A stretch of DNA of 64,000 nucleotides, taken from positions 256,055-320,054 of the forward strand of contig NZ_JQMQ01000005.1 in NCBI RefSeq assembly GCF_000744815.1. Reading direction: 5' to 3'. Shown in pieces: positions 8,818 through 17,944 of this stretch (the stretch's first letter is position 1; the number at the start of each line of letters is the position of its first letter). The notes beneath the pieces were generated by a model. It saw only the letters and a list, made by a program, of their open reading frames with translations. It did not search any database and had not been told where the DNA came from. The translations under genes were made by a program, and so were the position numbers. Source of the DNA: Phaeacidiphilus oryzae TH49 (GTDB lineage: Bacteria > Actinomycetota > Actinomycetes > Streptomycetales > Streptomycetaceae).

Positions 8818-9794
8818 CGGGTGTAGGCCTTCGTGTAGAGGTCGCCTTCGTAGTACGTCGACGCGGCGGGCGCCTGCTTGAGCTGGCCGCTCTGCACGAA
8901 GAAGCCGGAGAGGCTGTCGAGCCACTTGCCGACCGTGCCGTCCTTCGTGGCGGCGACCAGCTGGGCGGTGGTCATCGTCTTCACGTTGGCGGCGTCCCGC
9001 GTGGTCTCGGCGGTGCTGACGTGCAGCATGGCGGCCGCGAGGCTGATCGACTGCGCGGGGTGGGCGGAGCGCCAGTCGTTGGCCTCCTGGAGGACCTTCT
9101 CCACCTTCGACACCAGCTTGGGGTCGGTCTTGTTGCCCGCGACGAAGGCGGTCGGGAAGGAGTCCTGGGGGAAGTCCGTGTCGCTGGCGATCTCGTGGAG
9201 ACCCGGCCGGTTCTTCTTGATCGTGTCCAGCAGCGGATACCAGATGCCGGCGCCGTCGATCTTCCCCGCGTCGAACGCCGAGACGATGGTCGAGGCGTCC
9301 ATGGGGATCACCTGGAGGTCCTTCTCGGTCATCCCGGCCTTCTTGAGCGCCAGGTCCAGGACCATCTCGCCGGAGGTGCCCTGCACGACGCCGACCTTCT
9401 TGCCCTTGAGCGCCTGTATCGAGTCGATGCCCGGCTGGCCGATGACGCGGTCGGCCGTGGTCAGCGTGTCGATGGCGATGACCTTCGACTTGCCGGAGGC
9501 GGGCAGCCACATCGCGCCGGGGCCGATGTAGCCGAAGTCGAGGTCGCCGGCGCCGAGCGCCTGGATCTGGATCGGGCCGTTGTTGAACACCTTGACGTCG
9601 GGCTTCAGCCCGGCCTTCTTCCACAGCCCCTCCTTGTCCGCTATCGCGAGGAGGCTGGAGCCGTTGTAGTCGCCGATGTATCCGAACCGCACAGTGCCGT
9701 CGTTGCCGGAACCGCCGGAGCAGGCCGTGAGGGACAGTGGGAGCAGCAGGGCGGCGGCGCACAGCAGAGCGGTGCGGCGAGCTCTTCTTCTCAT
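8814..9794 (-). CDS. ABC transporter solute-binding lipoprotein (SsuA/TauA/NMT1-like)
   Basis: A 326-residue lipoprotein with a lipobox ending at Cys25 (SLTAC), then a type II periplasmic-binding fold of the nitrate/taurine/sulfonate class (GYIGDYNGSSLLAIADKEGL, QALGAGDLDFGYIGPG, GKKVGVVQGTSGEM). This class feeds importers for sulfonates, sulfate esters, taurine, nitrate or thiamine precursors. The neighbouring sulfatases make a sulfate ester the best inference. It follows the ATPase gene after 136 bases containing a stable hairpin, which may raise its level relative to the rest of the operon, and it is coupled to the sulfatase by GTGA. Confidence 0.88.
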   Translation of the reverse strand: MRRRARRTALLCAAALLLPLSLTACSGGSGNDGTVRFGYIGDYNGSSLLAIADKEGLWKKAGLKPDVKVFNNGPIQIQALGAGDLDFGYIGPGAMWLPASGKSKVIAIDTLTTADRVIGQPGIDSIQALKGKKVGVVQGTSGEMVLDLALKKAGMTEKDLQVIPMDASTIVSAFDAGKIDGAGIWYPLLDTIKKNRPGLHEIASDTDFPQDSFPTAFVAGNKTDPKLVSKVEKVLQEANDWRSAHPAQSISLAAAMLHVSTAETTRDAANVKTMTTAQLVAATKDGTVGKWLDSLSGFFVQSGQLKQAPAASTYYEGDLYTKAYTR

Positions 9795-9866
9795 GACGGG
9801 GACCTTTCTGGACCGCGCGACGGAGTCGCGGAGGACGGGTGGGTTCGCGGCGGCGTGCCAGGGGGC

Positions 9867-9887
9867 GGCGCGGCGGAGCGCCGCGCC
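9867..9887 (-). other. intra-operon hairpin between ATPase and binding-protein genes
   Basis: Perfect 9-bp stem GGCGCGGCG/CGCCGCGCC with a three-base loop in the only long gap of the leftward operon. Such structures often stabilise or attenuate messages around binding-protein genes; the role here is inferred. Confidence 0.5.
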
Positions 9888-9930
9888 GGTGGGGTGGTGC
9901 CTTCGGCATCCCCGTGCCGCCGGCGGCGGG

Positions 9931-10716
9931 TCAGGCGGTGGCGTTGGAGGGCGTCGGCGTCTGGTGGTAGACCGCGTGCCAGACGTCGTTGCGGATGGCG
10001 CTGAACTCGGGCGAGAGCCGGATCTCCTCCGTCCTCGGGTACGGCAGGTCCACGTCGATGACCGAGTGGATCCGGCCCGGGCGGGCGGCCATCACCACGA
10101 CCCGCCGGGCGAGGTAGACCGCCTCGTCGACGTCGTGGGTGATGAACATGATCGTGCGGCGTTCCCGGTTCCAGGTGTCGAGCAGCTGGTCCTGAAGCTG
10201 CACCCGGGTCAGCGCGTCCAGGGCCCCGAACGGCTCGTCCATCAGCAGCACTTCCGGGTCCACCGCGTAGGCGCGGGCGATCGCGCAGCGCTGCTTCATG
10301 CCGCCGGAGAGCGTCTTGGGCAGCGCGTCCGCGAAGTCGGAGAGGCCGACCAGGTCGATGGCCCGCTCGGCGCGCCGCCGGCGTTCCTCGGCCGGCATCG
10401 ACGACAGTCTCAGCCCGAACTCGACGTTGCGGCGCACGGTGAGCCAGGGGAAGAGGGCGTACTGCTGGAAGATGACGCCGCGCTCCGGGCCGGGTCCGCG
10501 TACCGGGACGCCGTCCACCAGCGTCTCGCCCGAGTCGGGGTGGACGAGTCCGGCGGCCATGTTCAGCAGCGTGCTCTTGCCGCAGCCGGAGGGGCCGACC
10601 ACGGTGACGAACTCCCGGTCGTCGATGTCGAGCGACACCCGGTCCAGCGCGGTGAAGGTGGTGTCCTTCATCGGGTAGGTCTTCACGACCTCGCGGAACG
10701 AGATCTTGGCGGTCAT
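9931..10716 (-). CDS. ABC transporter ATPase (SsuB/TauB-like)
   Basis: A 261-residue nucleotide-binding subunit. Walker A is GPSGCGKST, the Q-loop is [13 protein letters not shown], the signature is LSGGMKQR, Walker B is [16 protein letters not shown] and the H-loop is [13 protein letters not shown]. The [10 protein letters not shown] pattern and C-terminal length match the nitrate/sulfonate/taurine group. The ATG at 10716 overlaps the permease stop (ATGA) and has GGAG upstream. It energises the importer made with the neighbouring permease and lipoprotein. Confidence 0.92.
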   Translation of the reverse strand: MTAKISFREVVKTYPMKDTTFTALDRVSLDIDDREFVTVVGPSGCGKSTLLNMAAGLVHPDSGETLVDGVPVRGPGPERGVIFQQYALFPWLTVRRNVEFGLRLSSMPAEERRRRAERAIDLVGLSDFADALPKTLSGGMKQRCAIARAYAVDPEVLLMDEPFGALDALTRVQLQDQLLDTWNRERRTIMFITHDVDEAVYLARRVVVMAARPGRIHSVIDVDLPYPRTEEIRLSPEFSAIRNDVWHAVYHQTPTPSNATA

Positions 10717-11525
10717 CGGCGCTCCTGCCAACGGGTGAGCCGCCGCTCGGCCAGGAGCAGCAGCCGGTCCATGACCAGGCCGAGCACCCCGATGGTGATC
10801 AGCCCCACGAAGATGGTGGTGAGGTCGTAGTAGGTCTCGGCGTGCTGCATCTCGTATCCGAGGCCCTGCTGGGCGGCGATGAGCTCGGCGGCGACCAGGG
10901 TCGCCCACGCGGAGCCGAGCCCGATCCGCATGCCGACCAGGATGAACGGCGTCGAGGCGGGGATGACCACCTTCAGGAAGATGGTCCAGTCCGAGGCGCC
11001 GAGCACCCGGGCCGCGTTGATCAGTGTCCGGTCGACGTCCACCACGCCCTGGAAGGTCGCGACGACGCAGGAGAGGAACGCGGCCAGGAAGATGACGAAG
11101 ATCTTCGGCGTCTCCCCGATGCCCATCAGCACGATCGCGAGCGGGATGATGGCCAGCGGCGGGATGGTGCGGAAGAACTGGATGTACGGCTCCAGCAGTC
11201 CTCGCGCGACGGAGTACCAGCCCATCAGGAAGCCGACCGGGACGGCGAGGGCCGTGCCCAGGACGAAGCCGATCAGCACGCGGCGGAGGCTGGCGAGGGC
11301 GTCGGCGGGCAGGGTTCCGTCGCCGATCATCTGGCCCGCGCGGGAGACGACGGAGACCGGTCCCGGCAGGCTCTGCACGCCGAGGGCGGCGAGGAGGGCC
11401 CAGATGCCCACCCCCACCACCACGGCCACCAGGTTGAGTACGAGCGGGTGGGTGACCCGGCGCCGCCCGGCACGTTTGGCGTCCGACTGAGCCGCCGTCT
11501 TCTCGGTAGTGGTCATCACGGCCAT
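10713..11525 (-). CDS. ABC transporter permease (SsuC/TauC-like)
   Basis: A 270-residue integral membrane protein with about six helices. It carries the EAA loop [20 protein letters not shown] that docks the ATPase, and [21 protein letters not shown] is typical of SsuC/TauC. The start at 11525 is supported by GAGG five bases upstream; ATG 11516 is an alternative. It begins 34 bases after the ROK stop and overlaps the ATPase by four bases, so the regulator and transporter form one message. Confidence 0.9.
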   Translation of the reverse strand: MAVMTTTEKTAAQSDAKRAGRRRVTHPLVLNLVAVVVGVGIWALLAALGVQSLPGPVSVVSRAGQMIGDGTLPADALASLRRVLIGFVLGTALAVPVGFLMGWYSVARGLLEPYIQFFRTIPPLAIIPLAIVLMGIGETPKIFVIFLAAFLSCVVATFQGVVDVDRTLINAARVLGASDWTIFLKVVIPASTPFILVGMRIGLGSAWATLVAAELIAAQQGLGYEMQHAETYYDLTTIFVGLITIGVLGLVMDRLLLLAERRLTRWQERR

Positions 11526-11559
11526 GAATGCCTCGATCCGGTCATGCCTCTCGTGCCTC

Positions 11560-12750
11560 TCATGCCTTCTCCTCGGGTTTGGACTCGGCCGGGTAGTGGG
11601 TCAGTAGGGGGGACTCGTGGAGCACCAGTGCGATACCGCCGAGGGCCGCGCCGGCCTCGCCGAGCTCCGCCGGACGCAGGCTCATCCGCCACCGGGACAC
11701 CGGCAGGATGTTCGCGCTCAGCGCGCGTTCGACCGGCTCGGTCAACGCCCGTCCCAGTGCCGCGAGTTCGCCGCCGACGACGATCACCGCCGGTCCGATG
11801 GCATTGCACACCGCGGCGAGCACGGAGCCGACCCGGGCGCCGGCCTCGCTCACCACGGAGCTCGCCCGGGCGTCACCGGACGCGATCGCCTCGATCAGCG
11901 CCGGTACGTCGTCCGCCCGACCGCCCTGGGCGCGATAGGCGCCGAGGACGGCCCCGACGGAGGCCACCGTCTCCAGGCAGCCGGTGCCGCCGCAGCCGCA
12001 CGGCGCGCCCTCCGGGTCCACGGTGATGTGGCCGAACTCGCCCGAGAGCCCCTCGGCGCCGCGGTGGAGTGCGCCGCCGACGACAAGGCCGCCGCCGACG
12101 CCATGGGAGAGCCGCAGATAGAGGACGTCCTGCTCACCCGTGGCCGCGCCCCAGGTCGACTCGGCGAGAGCGGCCAGCCGGGTGTTGTTGTCCACGAGCA
12201 CGGGGACCTCGAAGCGCTCGCGGACGAGCGCGGCCAGCGTGTCCCCGTTGTGCCCGAGACCGGCCTCCTCGCCCGGCCGGCCCACCGGTCCGACCACGCC
12301 CACGCCGATGGCGCCCAGCGCGCCGAGGCGCAGCGCTCCGCCGGTGAGCCTGCCGACCAGGCGCTGGGCGACGTCGACCCGCTTGTCCTCGGACATCTCC
12401 GAGCCGTGGGTCTCGCTCGCCGTCCCGACGATCTCGTGCGCCACGTTGACCACCGCGACGTGGACCGCCCGTCGTGCGAAGTCGATGCCGATCGCCTGCC
12501 CTGCCTGCGGGTTGAGGGTGAGCCGCTCCACCGGGCGCCCCCGCCCGCGGTGGGCGGACTGGGGTACCGACGTGACCACGGCACCGCTCGCTACCAGGGC
12601 ACTGATGATGTCGTAGAGAGTCGTACGGGAGAGCCCGCACAGGCCTCCCAGCTCGCCCCTGGTCATCGGCCCCTGCTTGCGCAGGAGGTCCAGGACGAGG
12701 CGCTCGTGATCTCTGCGCAGCCGCGACAGAGGACCCTCGTTCTGTTGCAT
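11560..12750 (-). CDS. ROK-family transcriptional repressor, first gene of the leftward operon
   Basis: A 396-residue NagC/XylR-type ROK regulator. An N-terminal winged helix (about 15-75; [21 protein letters not shown]) precedes the actin-like ROK domain. The GIDFARR phosphate-binding strand, the [15 protein letters not shown] segment and the zinc motif with [10 protein letters not shown] (spaced His and Cys) are all present. I start at ATG 12750 because a strong promoter on this strand ends only 7 bases upstream, which predicts a leaderless message; ATG 12762 would lie inside the -10 element. It leads the permease-ATPase-lipoprotein-sulfatase-GH43 operon and should repress it until a sugar ligand binds. 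Confidence 0.9.
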   Translation of the reverse strand: MQQNEGPLSRLRRDHERLVLDLLRKQGPMTRGELGGLCGLSRTTLYDIISALVASGAVVTSVPQSAHRGRGRPVERLTLNPQAGQAIGIDFARRAVHVAVVNVAHEIVGTASETHGSEMSEDKRVDVAQRLVGRLTGGALRLGALGAIGVGVVGPVGRPGEEAGLGHNGDTLAALVRERFEVPVLVDNNTRLAALAESTWGAATGEQDVLYLRLSHGVGGGLVVGGALHRGAEGLSGEFGHITVDPEGAPCGCGGTGCLETVASVGAVLGAYRAQGGRADDVPALIEAIASGDARASSVVSEAGARVGSVLAAVCNAIGPAVIVVGGELAALGRALTEPVERALSANILPVSRWRMSLRPAELGEAGAALGGIALVLHESPLLTHYPAESKPEEKA

Positions 12751-12757
12751 GGCGAAC

Positions 12758-12786
12758 AGCATGGGACCGCCGGTAATTTTCGTCAA
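12758..12786 (-). promoter_or_regulatory. promoter of the ROK-led operon (leaderless start)
   Basis: On the minus strand TTGACG (12786-12781) is followed by a 17-base spacer and CATGCT (12763-12758). The context TTGACGAAAAT and CATGCTG matches the two rightward promoters. The -10 ends 7 bases before ATG 12750, the spacing expected for a leaderless transcript. Confidence 0.7.
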
Positions 12787-12790
12787 CGCT

Positions 12791-12807
12791 ACGGAAAAAT
12801 AAATTTC
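12791..12807. promoter_or_regulatory. degenerate ROK operator at its own promoter
   Basis: ACGGAAAAATAAATTTC sits 4 bp from the -35 of the ROK promoter, exactly where the perfect operators sit at the two rightward promoters. One half (CGGANAANTAA) agrees with the operator at 9 of 11 positions and the other half is lost. Weak autoregulation is inferred. Confidence 0.45.
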
Positions 12808-12927
12808 GCCGAGCCGCGGATCGCGGACACCGCCGCCTCGACGGGCACGCGGGCGCGCGTCGGGGCGTGGCCGAAACGCGGCGGACCACCGCGCCGGCCG
12901 CCGTTACCCGATCGTGACTCCGAAGGT

Positions 12928-12944
12928 CCGGATTAATTATCCGG
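12928..12944. promoter_or_regulatory. ROK-regulon operator, copy 2
   Basis: CCGGATTAATTATCCGG, identical to 2421-2437, again 4 bp upstream of TTGACG. It lies in the 270-base divergent region between the ROK gene and the GH43-like gene. Confidence 0.8.
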
Positions 12945-12948
12945 ATGG

Positions 12949-12978
12949 TTGACGAAAATAACCGCCCCTTCACATGCT
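12949..12978 (+). promoter_or_regulatory. promoter of the rightward GH43-like gene
   Basis: TTGACG (12949-12954), 18-base spacer, CATGCT (12973-12978). The geometry is the same as at 2442-2471. Confidence 0.7.
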
Positions 12979-13020
12979 GTCCAAGCACCGGCGCCAGGAC
13001 GACGAAGGAGAGCGTGATCC

Positions 13021-14364
13021 ATGACCAGCACCGAGAGCGGGTTCCCCCGGCGGTCCCTGTTGGCCGGCGTCGCCGGCCTGGGCGTGGCCGCGGCCCTGCC
13101 CGCGGCCGCCGCGCAGGCAGCGCCCGCACCGACGTCGAGCGCGTCGCCGAAGGCCTACCCGGCCAACTGGCCCGACCTCCAGCCGTACGGCCTCGCCGAC
13201 ACCCGGGTGGACCTGTGGCCGCGCAGGGACGACTCCTTCGTCCTCCCACTCGAACTGCGGCCTCGTGACAAGGCACTCGGCCGGGTATGGGTCCGGGACT
13301 TCTACGTCAACTGCTTCGTGGTCGACAACCGCCCGGTCTATGTCGCCACGGCCACCACTCGCGTGCCCGGGCTCACCGCTGCCGCGCCCTGGAACGACGG
13401 CATCTTCCTCTGGGTCTCCCCCTCTCTCAAGGGCCCCTGGAAGCTGGTCGACACGACCAAGATCCGGCCCGGCGCCGAGAAGGGCAAGGTGTGGTCGCCC
13501 GAGTTCGTGGACGAGAACAGGCCGGGACGCACCGTCGTCGCTCCGTGGCAGGAGTACTGGTACGACGACCAGTTCGGCAAGCGCGGTGAGGTCTGGGCCC
13601 CCGAGGTGCACTACTTCCAGGGCAGGTGGTACATCGTCGCGTGCATGGGCGACCACTCCACCAAGGTGGGGTCTTTCATGATCGTGAGCGAGGGCGGGCT
13701 CGAGGGGCCGTACCGGCTCATCGAGGGCAACGTCGACAAGCCCTTCGGCGACTCGCTCACCGGAGGGCCGGCGTTCATCAAGCCCGGCGCCTACTACCAC
13801 ATCGACGGCAGCTTCTTCTCCGAGGGCGACAGGGCCCGGCTCGTGCTGCACAACGACCTGTACGCCGAGTTCCGGGACGACATGGAGGACATCGTCCCGG
13901 CCACCGGCCTGCCGACGTTCCAGCAGACGCCCTACTCCCCCGAGCCCTACCGGGAAGGCGTCTACGTGTTCAAGTACGGCGGCAAGTACTTCCTCTCCCA
14001 GGCCACCTGGGACTGGAAGTCGACGAACCCCGACGGCACACCGCGCTACGCCTACGACACCCCCGGGGCGGGCCGCGTCCAGTACCAGTACGACTCGGTC
14101 CTCGCCGTCTCGGACACCTTCGAGGGCCCGTACTCCGCGCGGTACACCGCAGGCGTATCGGCCGGCCACAACAACTACTTCGAGGACCACCACGGCGGCC
14201 TGTGGGCGACGTTCTTCAACAACGGGAACGCCGGCTACTGGTCCGATCCGTCGCGCGTCGCCCAGGCGTCCGTGGCCGGCGTCGCGCGGGTGGAGTGGAC
14301 CGGCCCGGCGGGGAACCGCCTGTATTTCCAGCGCCGGAGCCCCGGGCAGTCGAAGACCGGCTGA
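13021..14364 (+). CDS. secreted GH43-like five-bladed propeller glycosidase
   Basis: A 447-residue protein with a Tat-like signal (FPRRSLLAGVAGLGVAAALP, cleavage near AQA). The propeller repeats have GH43-style blades: VWAPEVHYFQGRWYIVAC, YYHIDGSFFSEGD and WATFFNNGNAGYW. GH43 and related families hydrolyse arabinosides, xylosides or galactosides; the subfamily is not clear to me. AAGGAG lies about 10 bases before the ATG. The gene sits directly behind operator copy 2, divergent from the ROK operon, so it should be coregulated with both sulfatases and work outside the cell. Confidence 0.8.
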   Translation: MTSTESGFPRRSLLAGVAGLGVAAALPAAAAQAAPAPTSSASPKAYPANWPDLQPYGLADTRVDLWPRRDDSFVLPLELRPRDKALGRVWVRDFYVNCFVVDNRPVYVATATTRVPGLTAAAPWNDGIFLWVSPSLKGPWKLVDTTKIRPGAEKGKVWSPEFVDENRPGRTVVAPWQEYWYDDQFGKRGEVWAPEVHYFQGRWYIVACMGDHSTKVGSFMIVSEGGLEGPYRLIEGNVDKPFGDSLTGGPAFIKPGAYYHIDGSFFSEGDRARLVLHNDLYAEFRDDMEDIVPATGLPTFQQTPYSPEPYREGVYVFKYGGKYFLSQATWDWKSTNPDGTPRYAYDTPGAGRVQYQYDSVLAVSDTFEGPYSARYTAGVSAGHNNYFEDHHGGLWATFFNNGNAGYWSDPSRVAQASVAGVARVEWTGPAGNRLYFQRRSPGQSKTG

Positions 14365-14556
14365 CAGCGCGGTGCGCGGCGGCCGGACACCTCCGCCCCC
14401 GGAGGACCGACCGCCGCCACCCCCAGCGCCCCAGAACACGGCCCGCTCAGCCAGACGGGCTTCGAGAACCGACGCAACGTGCCCCGAGACACCGCAGCCC
14501 CGCACGGGTGAGGGCTGTCTTCGCTGATGAGACCCGACGGAAGGGCAGGCACACCC

Positions 14557-15834
14557 ATGCAGGAGAAAGGTCCGGAACTCGGCGGCGGGCCGCAGCGCGG
14601 GACGACGACCCGGCGCCGGTTGCTCAGCCTGTCCGCGGGCGCCGCACTCGCGGCGGCCGGGCTGGTGACCCGCGGCGCCGACCCGGCGTACGCCGGCAGC
14701 GCCGGGGCCCATCCCCGCGGCGCCTCGGAGTCCGCGCCGTCCGGCACGGTCCTGAACCAGGTGACCGCGCCCCCCGCCGCCAACGTCCTCGCCGCCAACG
14801 TCAACGAATCCCTGGACATGATCGACTACGCCGAACTGGGGGCGGTCTCCGCCACCTGGATCCGCGGCTTCTACCTGATGTCCGACGCCGACCAGAGCGA
14901 CCCGGCGACCCAGACCGGGATGGCCAAGCTCCTGCAGGCCTCCGCCGACGGCTACGGCACCGTGCTCTCCACGAAGTTCCAGTACCAGAACACGACGATC
15001 CCCGTGCCCGGCACCGCGGCCATGGACACCGCCCTGACCCGGCTCGACAAGGTCCTGGCCGCGGTGCTCGACAAGGTCGACCTCCTCACCATCGGCAACG
15101 AACCGTTCTACGAGACGAGCCCGCAGGACCGCACCACCTCCGCCATCAACGACTTCTACGAGGCACTGGCCAAACACGCCATCCAGTACCGGACGGCGAA
15201 CTTCGGGACGACCTGCAAGACAGCCTTCTACATGGGGGCACTCAACGGCCTGGAAGACCCCGCGAACCAGAACACCCAAACCGAGCGCTGGATGACCTTC
15301 GTCGCCGGCAATGCCGGCATCGCCGGTGTGGACATCCACCCCCACGTGGCGGGCATCGACGCGGCACAGAAGTACACCGACTTCATCCTGCCGTACCTCC
15401 GCCCGGACCAGACGTTCCTCGCCACCGAGTTCTCCCTGATCAAGCTCTGGGAGGAGCATATGAGCGACCCGGTGGACCCCTCCTACGCGAGCGCCTACGG
15501 CGTCCCGGCCGGCACCCTGGTGTGGCAGGTCATCCACGACGCCGCCAACAACCCCTTCACCGAGCAGAAGTGGAACGACTTCCTGCTCTCCAACACGTGG
15601 TTCGCCAACCACTCCACCTTCATCACCAACGAGATGGCCGACCTGCGCAACACCGGCAAGCTCGCGGTGGCGGGCTACGGCATCACCGAAGGCGCGCCGA
15701 TCCCCGACTTCGGCGCGAGCAGCCCGCCCTGGGTGCTCAACAGCATCTTCTGCCCCTACGTGTGCCAGATCGGAACGGGAGGCCTGCCCGGCCGCGACCG
15801 CACCTGGGCCGCCTCGTTCCGGGCCGCACAGTAG
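14557..15834 (+). CDS. secreted TIM-barrel glycoside hydrolase (clan GH-A-like)
   Basis: A 425-residue protein with a Tat-type signal (TTRRRLLSLSAGAALAAAG). The body looks like a beta/alpha-barrel retaining glycosidase: LLTIGNEPFYE gives a candidate acid/base Glu182 in the NEP motif, and FLATEFSL gives a candidate nucleophile Glu291; DIHPHV lies between. I cannot assign a GH family. Start ATG 14557 is preferred over 14527 because GGAAGGG lies upstream and the signal peptide then has normal length. It follows the GH43-like gene by 192 bases in the same direction and may share its promoter. Confidence 0.7.
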   Translation: MQEKGPELGGGPQRGTTTRRRLLSLSAGAALAAAGLVTRGADPAYAGSAGAHPRGASESAPSGTVLNQVTAPPAANVLAANVNESLDMIDYAELGAVSATWIRGFYLMSDADQSDPATQTGMAKLLQASADGYGTVLSTKFQYQNTTIPVPGTAAMDTALTRLDKVLAAVLDKVDLLTIGNEPFYETSPQDRTTSAINDFYEALAKHAIQYRTANFGTTCKTAFYMGALNGLEDPANQNTQTERWMTFVAGNAGIAGVDIHPHVAGIDAAQKYTDFILPYLRPDQTFLATEFSLIKLWEEHMSDPVDPSYASAYGVPAGTLVWQVIHDAANNPFTEQKWNDFLLSNTWFANHSTFITNEMADLRNTGKLAVAGYGITEGAPIPDFGASSPPWVLNSIFCPYVCQIGTGGLPGRDRTWAASFRAAQ

Positions 15835-15917
15835 AGCGGCAGGACGCCTCCAGCCACGCCGCGCGGCCGGGTCGGTCCAGCCGGCGGCGCTGGGAGCGGC
15901 ATCCCGGGATCGCGACC

Positions 15918-15955
15918 TGATCCGGCTGCGTCGGGGGGACGGGGCAGCCGGATCA
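15918..15955 (+). terminator. terminator after the TIM-barrel hydrolase
   Basis: Twelve-bp perfect stem TGATCCGGCTGC/GCAGCCGGATCA with a 14-base loop, between convergent genes. Confidence 0.75.
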
Positions 15956-15976
15956 GCTTCTGCACGCCCTGTCCGC

Positions 15977-16018
15977 CCCGCCGCAGTCGACCCGCCGCAG
16001 TCGCCCCGCCGCAGTCGA
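15977..16018. repeat. three tandem copies of a 14-bp unit
   Basis: Unit CCCGCCGCAGTCGA (the second copy ends in C), three copies head to tail, ending 3 bases before the GH2 stop codon. Simple tandem duplication; no function is evident. Confidence 0.7.
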
Positions 16019-16021
16019 CCC

Positions 16022-17944
16022 TTACTGCCGAGGGCGGGTGCCGGTGACGATCTCGTGGATGGTGTCCATCGGGAGCTTCGGCGTCCCGTCGTCGAAGAGG
16101 AGTCCGTTGGTCTCCTGGGCGGTGTCCATGAACTGGGTGTAGCAGAACCCGGCGACCAGCGGGCTGTCCCGGAGCGCGGCGAACAGACCGCGCAGCAGCT
16201 CGCGGTACTGCTCGTCCGAGCCGGTGCGGGTGTAGGAGAAGGCGTCGTCCTCCGCGCGGAGCGAGAGTCCGCCGAACTCGGTGACCATGAGCGGTGCTTC
16301 GCCGGCCGCGTACCGTTCGGTCTGCGCGCGGGTGACCGAGAGCCGCCGGCCCTGCGGTCCGGGACCGGCCAGCAGGCGGTCGAACGCGGCCGGGTCCCCG
16401 TACCGGGCGGCGAGTACGGCCGGGTCGCCGCTGTAGTCGTGGACGCCGAGGATGTCGCTGTCCGCGTGCTCCCAGCCCTCGTTCGAGACCACCGGGCGGC
16501 TGGGGTCGACGGCCCGGGTCAGGTTGGCCAGGGCCACGGTGTAGTCGCGCTGCGCCGGGTCGGCGGGGATGTCCGAGGCTCCCCAGCTCTCGTTGACGGG
16601 GACCCAGGTGACGAGGGAGGGGTGGCCGCGGTCGCGGCGCACCAGGTCCAGCCATTCGCGGGTGAGGAGCTCCACCGCGTGCGCGCCGAACTCGTAGGCC
16701 GCGCCGGTCTCCCCCCACACCAGCAGGCCGAGGCGGTCGGCCCAGTAGAGGAAGCGCGGATCCTCCGCCTTCTGGTGGATACGGACCGCGTTGAAGCCCA
16801 TCTCCTTGATCAGCTCGACCTCGCGGCGCAGTTCGTCGGTGCCGCGGTTGGCCAGCAGGGTCGCGGGGCGGTAGCCCTGGTTGAGGACCGAACGCACGAA
16901 GTAGGGGCGGTCGTTGAGGAGGAAGGCGCCCTTGCCGACGCCGGCGCTGCGCAGGCCGACGTAGCTGTCCACCGCGTCCAGGGTGCCGTCGCCGCCGTCG
17001 CCACCGTCGCCGCCGGTACCGTTCGCATCACGCAGGACGACCCTGGCGTCCAGCAGGGTCGGGGTCTCCGGGCGCCACAGCAGTTCCTCGCGGTCGATGC
17101 CGTTGGCGAGGGCCGGAATCAGCACCTCGATCCGGGCGCGCGGAGTGGCGGTGACCGCGCCGGCGCGGGCGAGGAGCCGTTCGCCGTGCCGCAGGGAGAT
17201 CTCGATCTCCACCGGCTCCTCAGGGACCCGGGCGAGGGTGATCTCGGCCAGCACCCCGCGCTTCGGGTCGGGCGTCCACTGCAGTTCGGCGATGCGCTGG
17301 GCGGGCACGGTCTCGACCCAGACGGTCTGCCAGATTCCGGTGGTGCGCTCGTACCAGACGGCGTGCGGGCGCTCCTGCCAGTCCTGCTTGCCGCGCGGCT
17401 GGGCCAGGTCGGCGGGGTCGTCCTCGGCGCGCACCACGAGCAAGTGCTCCTCGGCGCCGGGCGCCAGGACGTCGGTGACGTCCGCGCTGAACGGGCTCTG
17501 GCCGCCGACGTGTTCGGCCACCAGTCGCCCGTCGAGCCAGACCCGCGCGCGGTGGTCGACGGCGCCGAAGTGGATCAGCGTCCGCTCCCCCGAGCCGCCG
17601 GTCTCGCCCGGCAATGCGGCCAGCACGGAGTGCGGCACCCGGCGGCGGTACCAGACGACGCGGTGCGGCGCGGTCTCGCCGATGCCGGAGGCCGGGGCCT
17701 CGGGCGGGAAGGGCACGGTGATCTCGCGGTCGAAGGGCTTGCCCGCGACACCGGGTCCGCCGGGTTCGCCGAGTCCGCCGGGTTCGCTGGATTCCCCCGA
17801 CTCGCCGGGGAGCGCGTACCAGGCTTCGCGCTCCCCGACGTCGGCGTCGTCGTAGCCGAACTCCCACACGCCGTCCAGGCTGGTCCAGTCCTCCCGGCGC
17901 AGCATCGGGCGCGGATAGCCGCCGTCCTGCTGGCTCGCGTTCAT
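16022..17944 (-). CDS. intracellular glycoside hydrolase family 2 enzyme
   Basis: A 640-residue GH2 enzyme without signal peptide. It has a sugar-binding jelly-roll, an Ig-like domain and a TIM barrel. WVPVNESWG carries the acid/base Glu452 and MVTEFGG the nucleophile Glu556. Beta-galactosidase, beta-glucuronidase or related activities are possible. Low-complexity glycine repeats occur near residues 50-65 and 310-325 and look like surface-loop expansions. GAGGAGG precedes the ATG. It is divergent from the LacI gene at 18117, and the operator between them suggests joint control with the ABC importer further right, which would bring in its substrate. Confidence 0.88.
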   Translation of the reverse strand: MNASQQDGGYPRPMLRREDWTSLDGVWEFGYDDADVGEREAWYALPGESGESSEPGGLGEPGGPGVAGKPFDREITVPFPPEAPASGIGETAPHRVVWYRRRVPHSVLAALPGETGGSGERTLIHFGAVDHRARVWLDGRLVAEHVGGQSPFSADVTDVLAPGAEEHLLVVRAEDDPADLAQPRGKQDWQERPHAVWYERTTGIWQTVWVETVPAQRIAELQWTPDPKRGVLAEITLARVPEEPVEIEISLRHGERLLARAGAVTATPRARIEVLIPALANGIDREELLWRPETPTLLDARVVLRDANGTGGDGGDGGDGTLDAVDSYVGLRSAGVGKGAFLLNDRPYFVRSVLNQGYRPATLLANRGTDELRREVELIKEMGFNAVRIHQKAEDPRFLYWADRLGLLVWGETGAAYEFGAHAVELLTREWLDLVRRDRGHPSLVTWVPVNESWGASDIPADPAQRDYTVALANLTRAVDPSRPVVSNEGWEHADSDILGVHDYSGDPAVLAARYGDPAAFDRLLAGPGPQGRRLSVTRAQTERYAAGEAPLMVTEFGGLSLRAEDDAFSYTRTGSDEQYRELLRGLFAALRDSPLVAGFCYTQFMDTAQETNGLLFDDGTPKLPMDTIHEIVTGTRPRQ

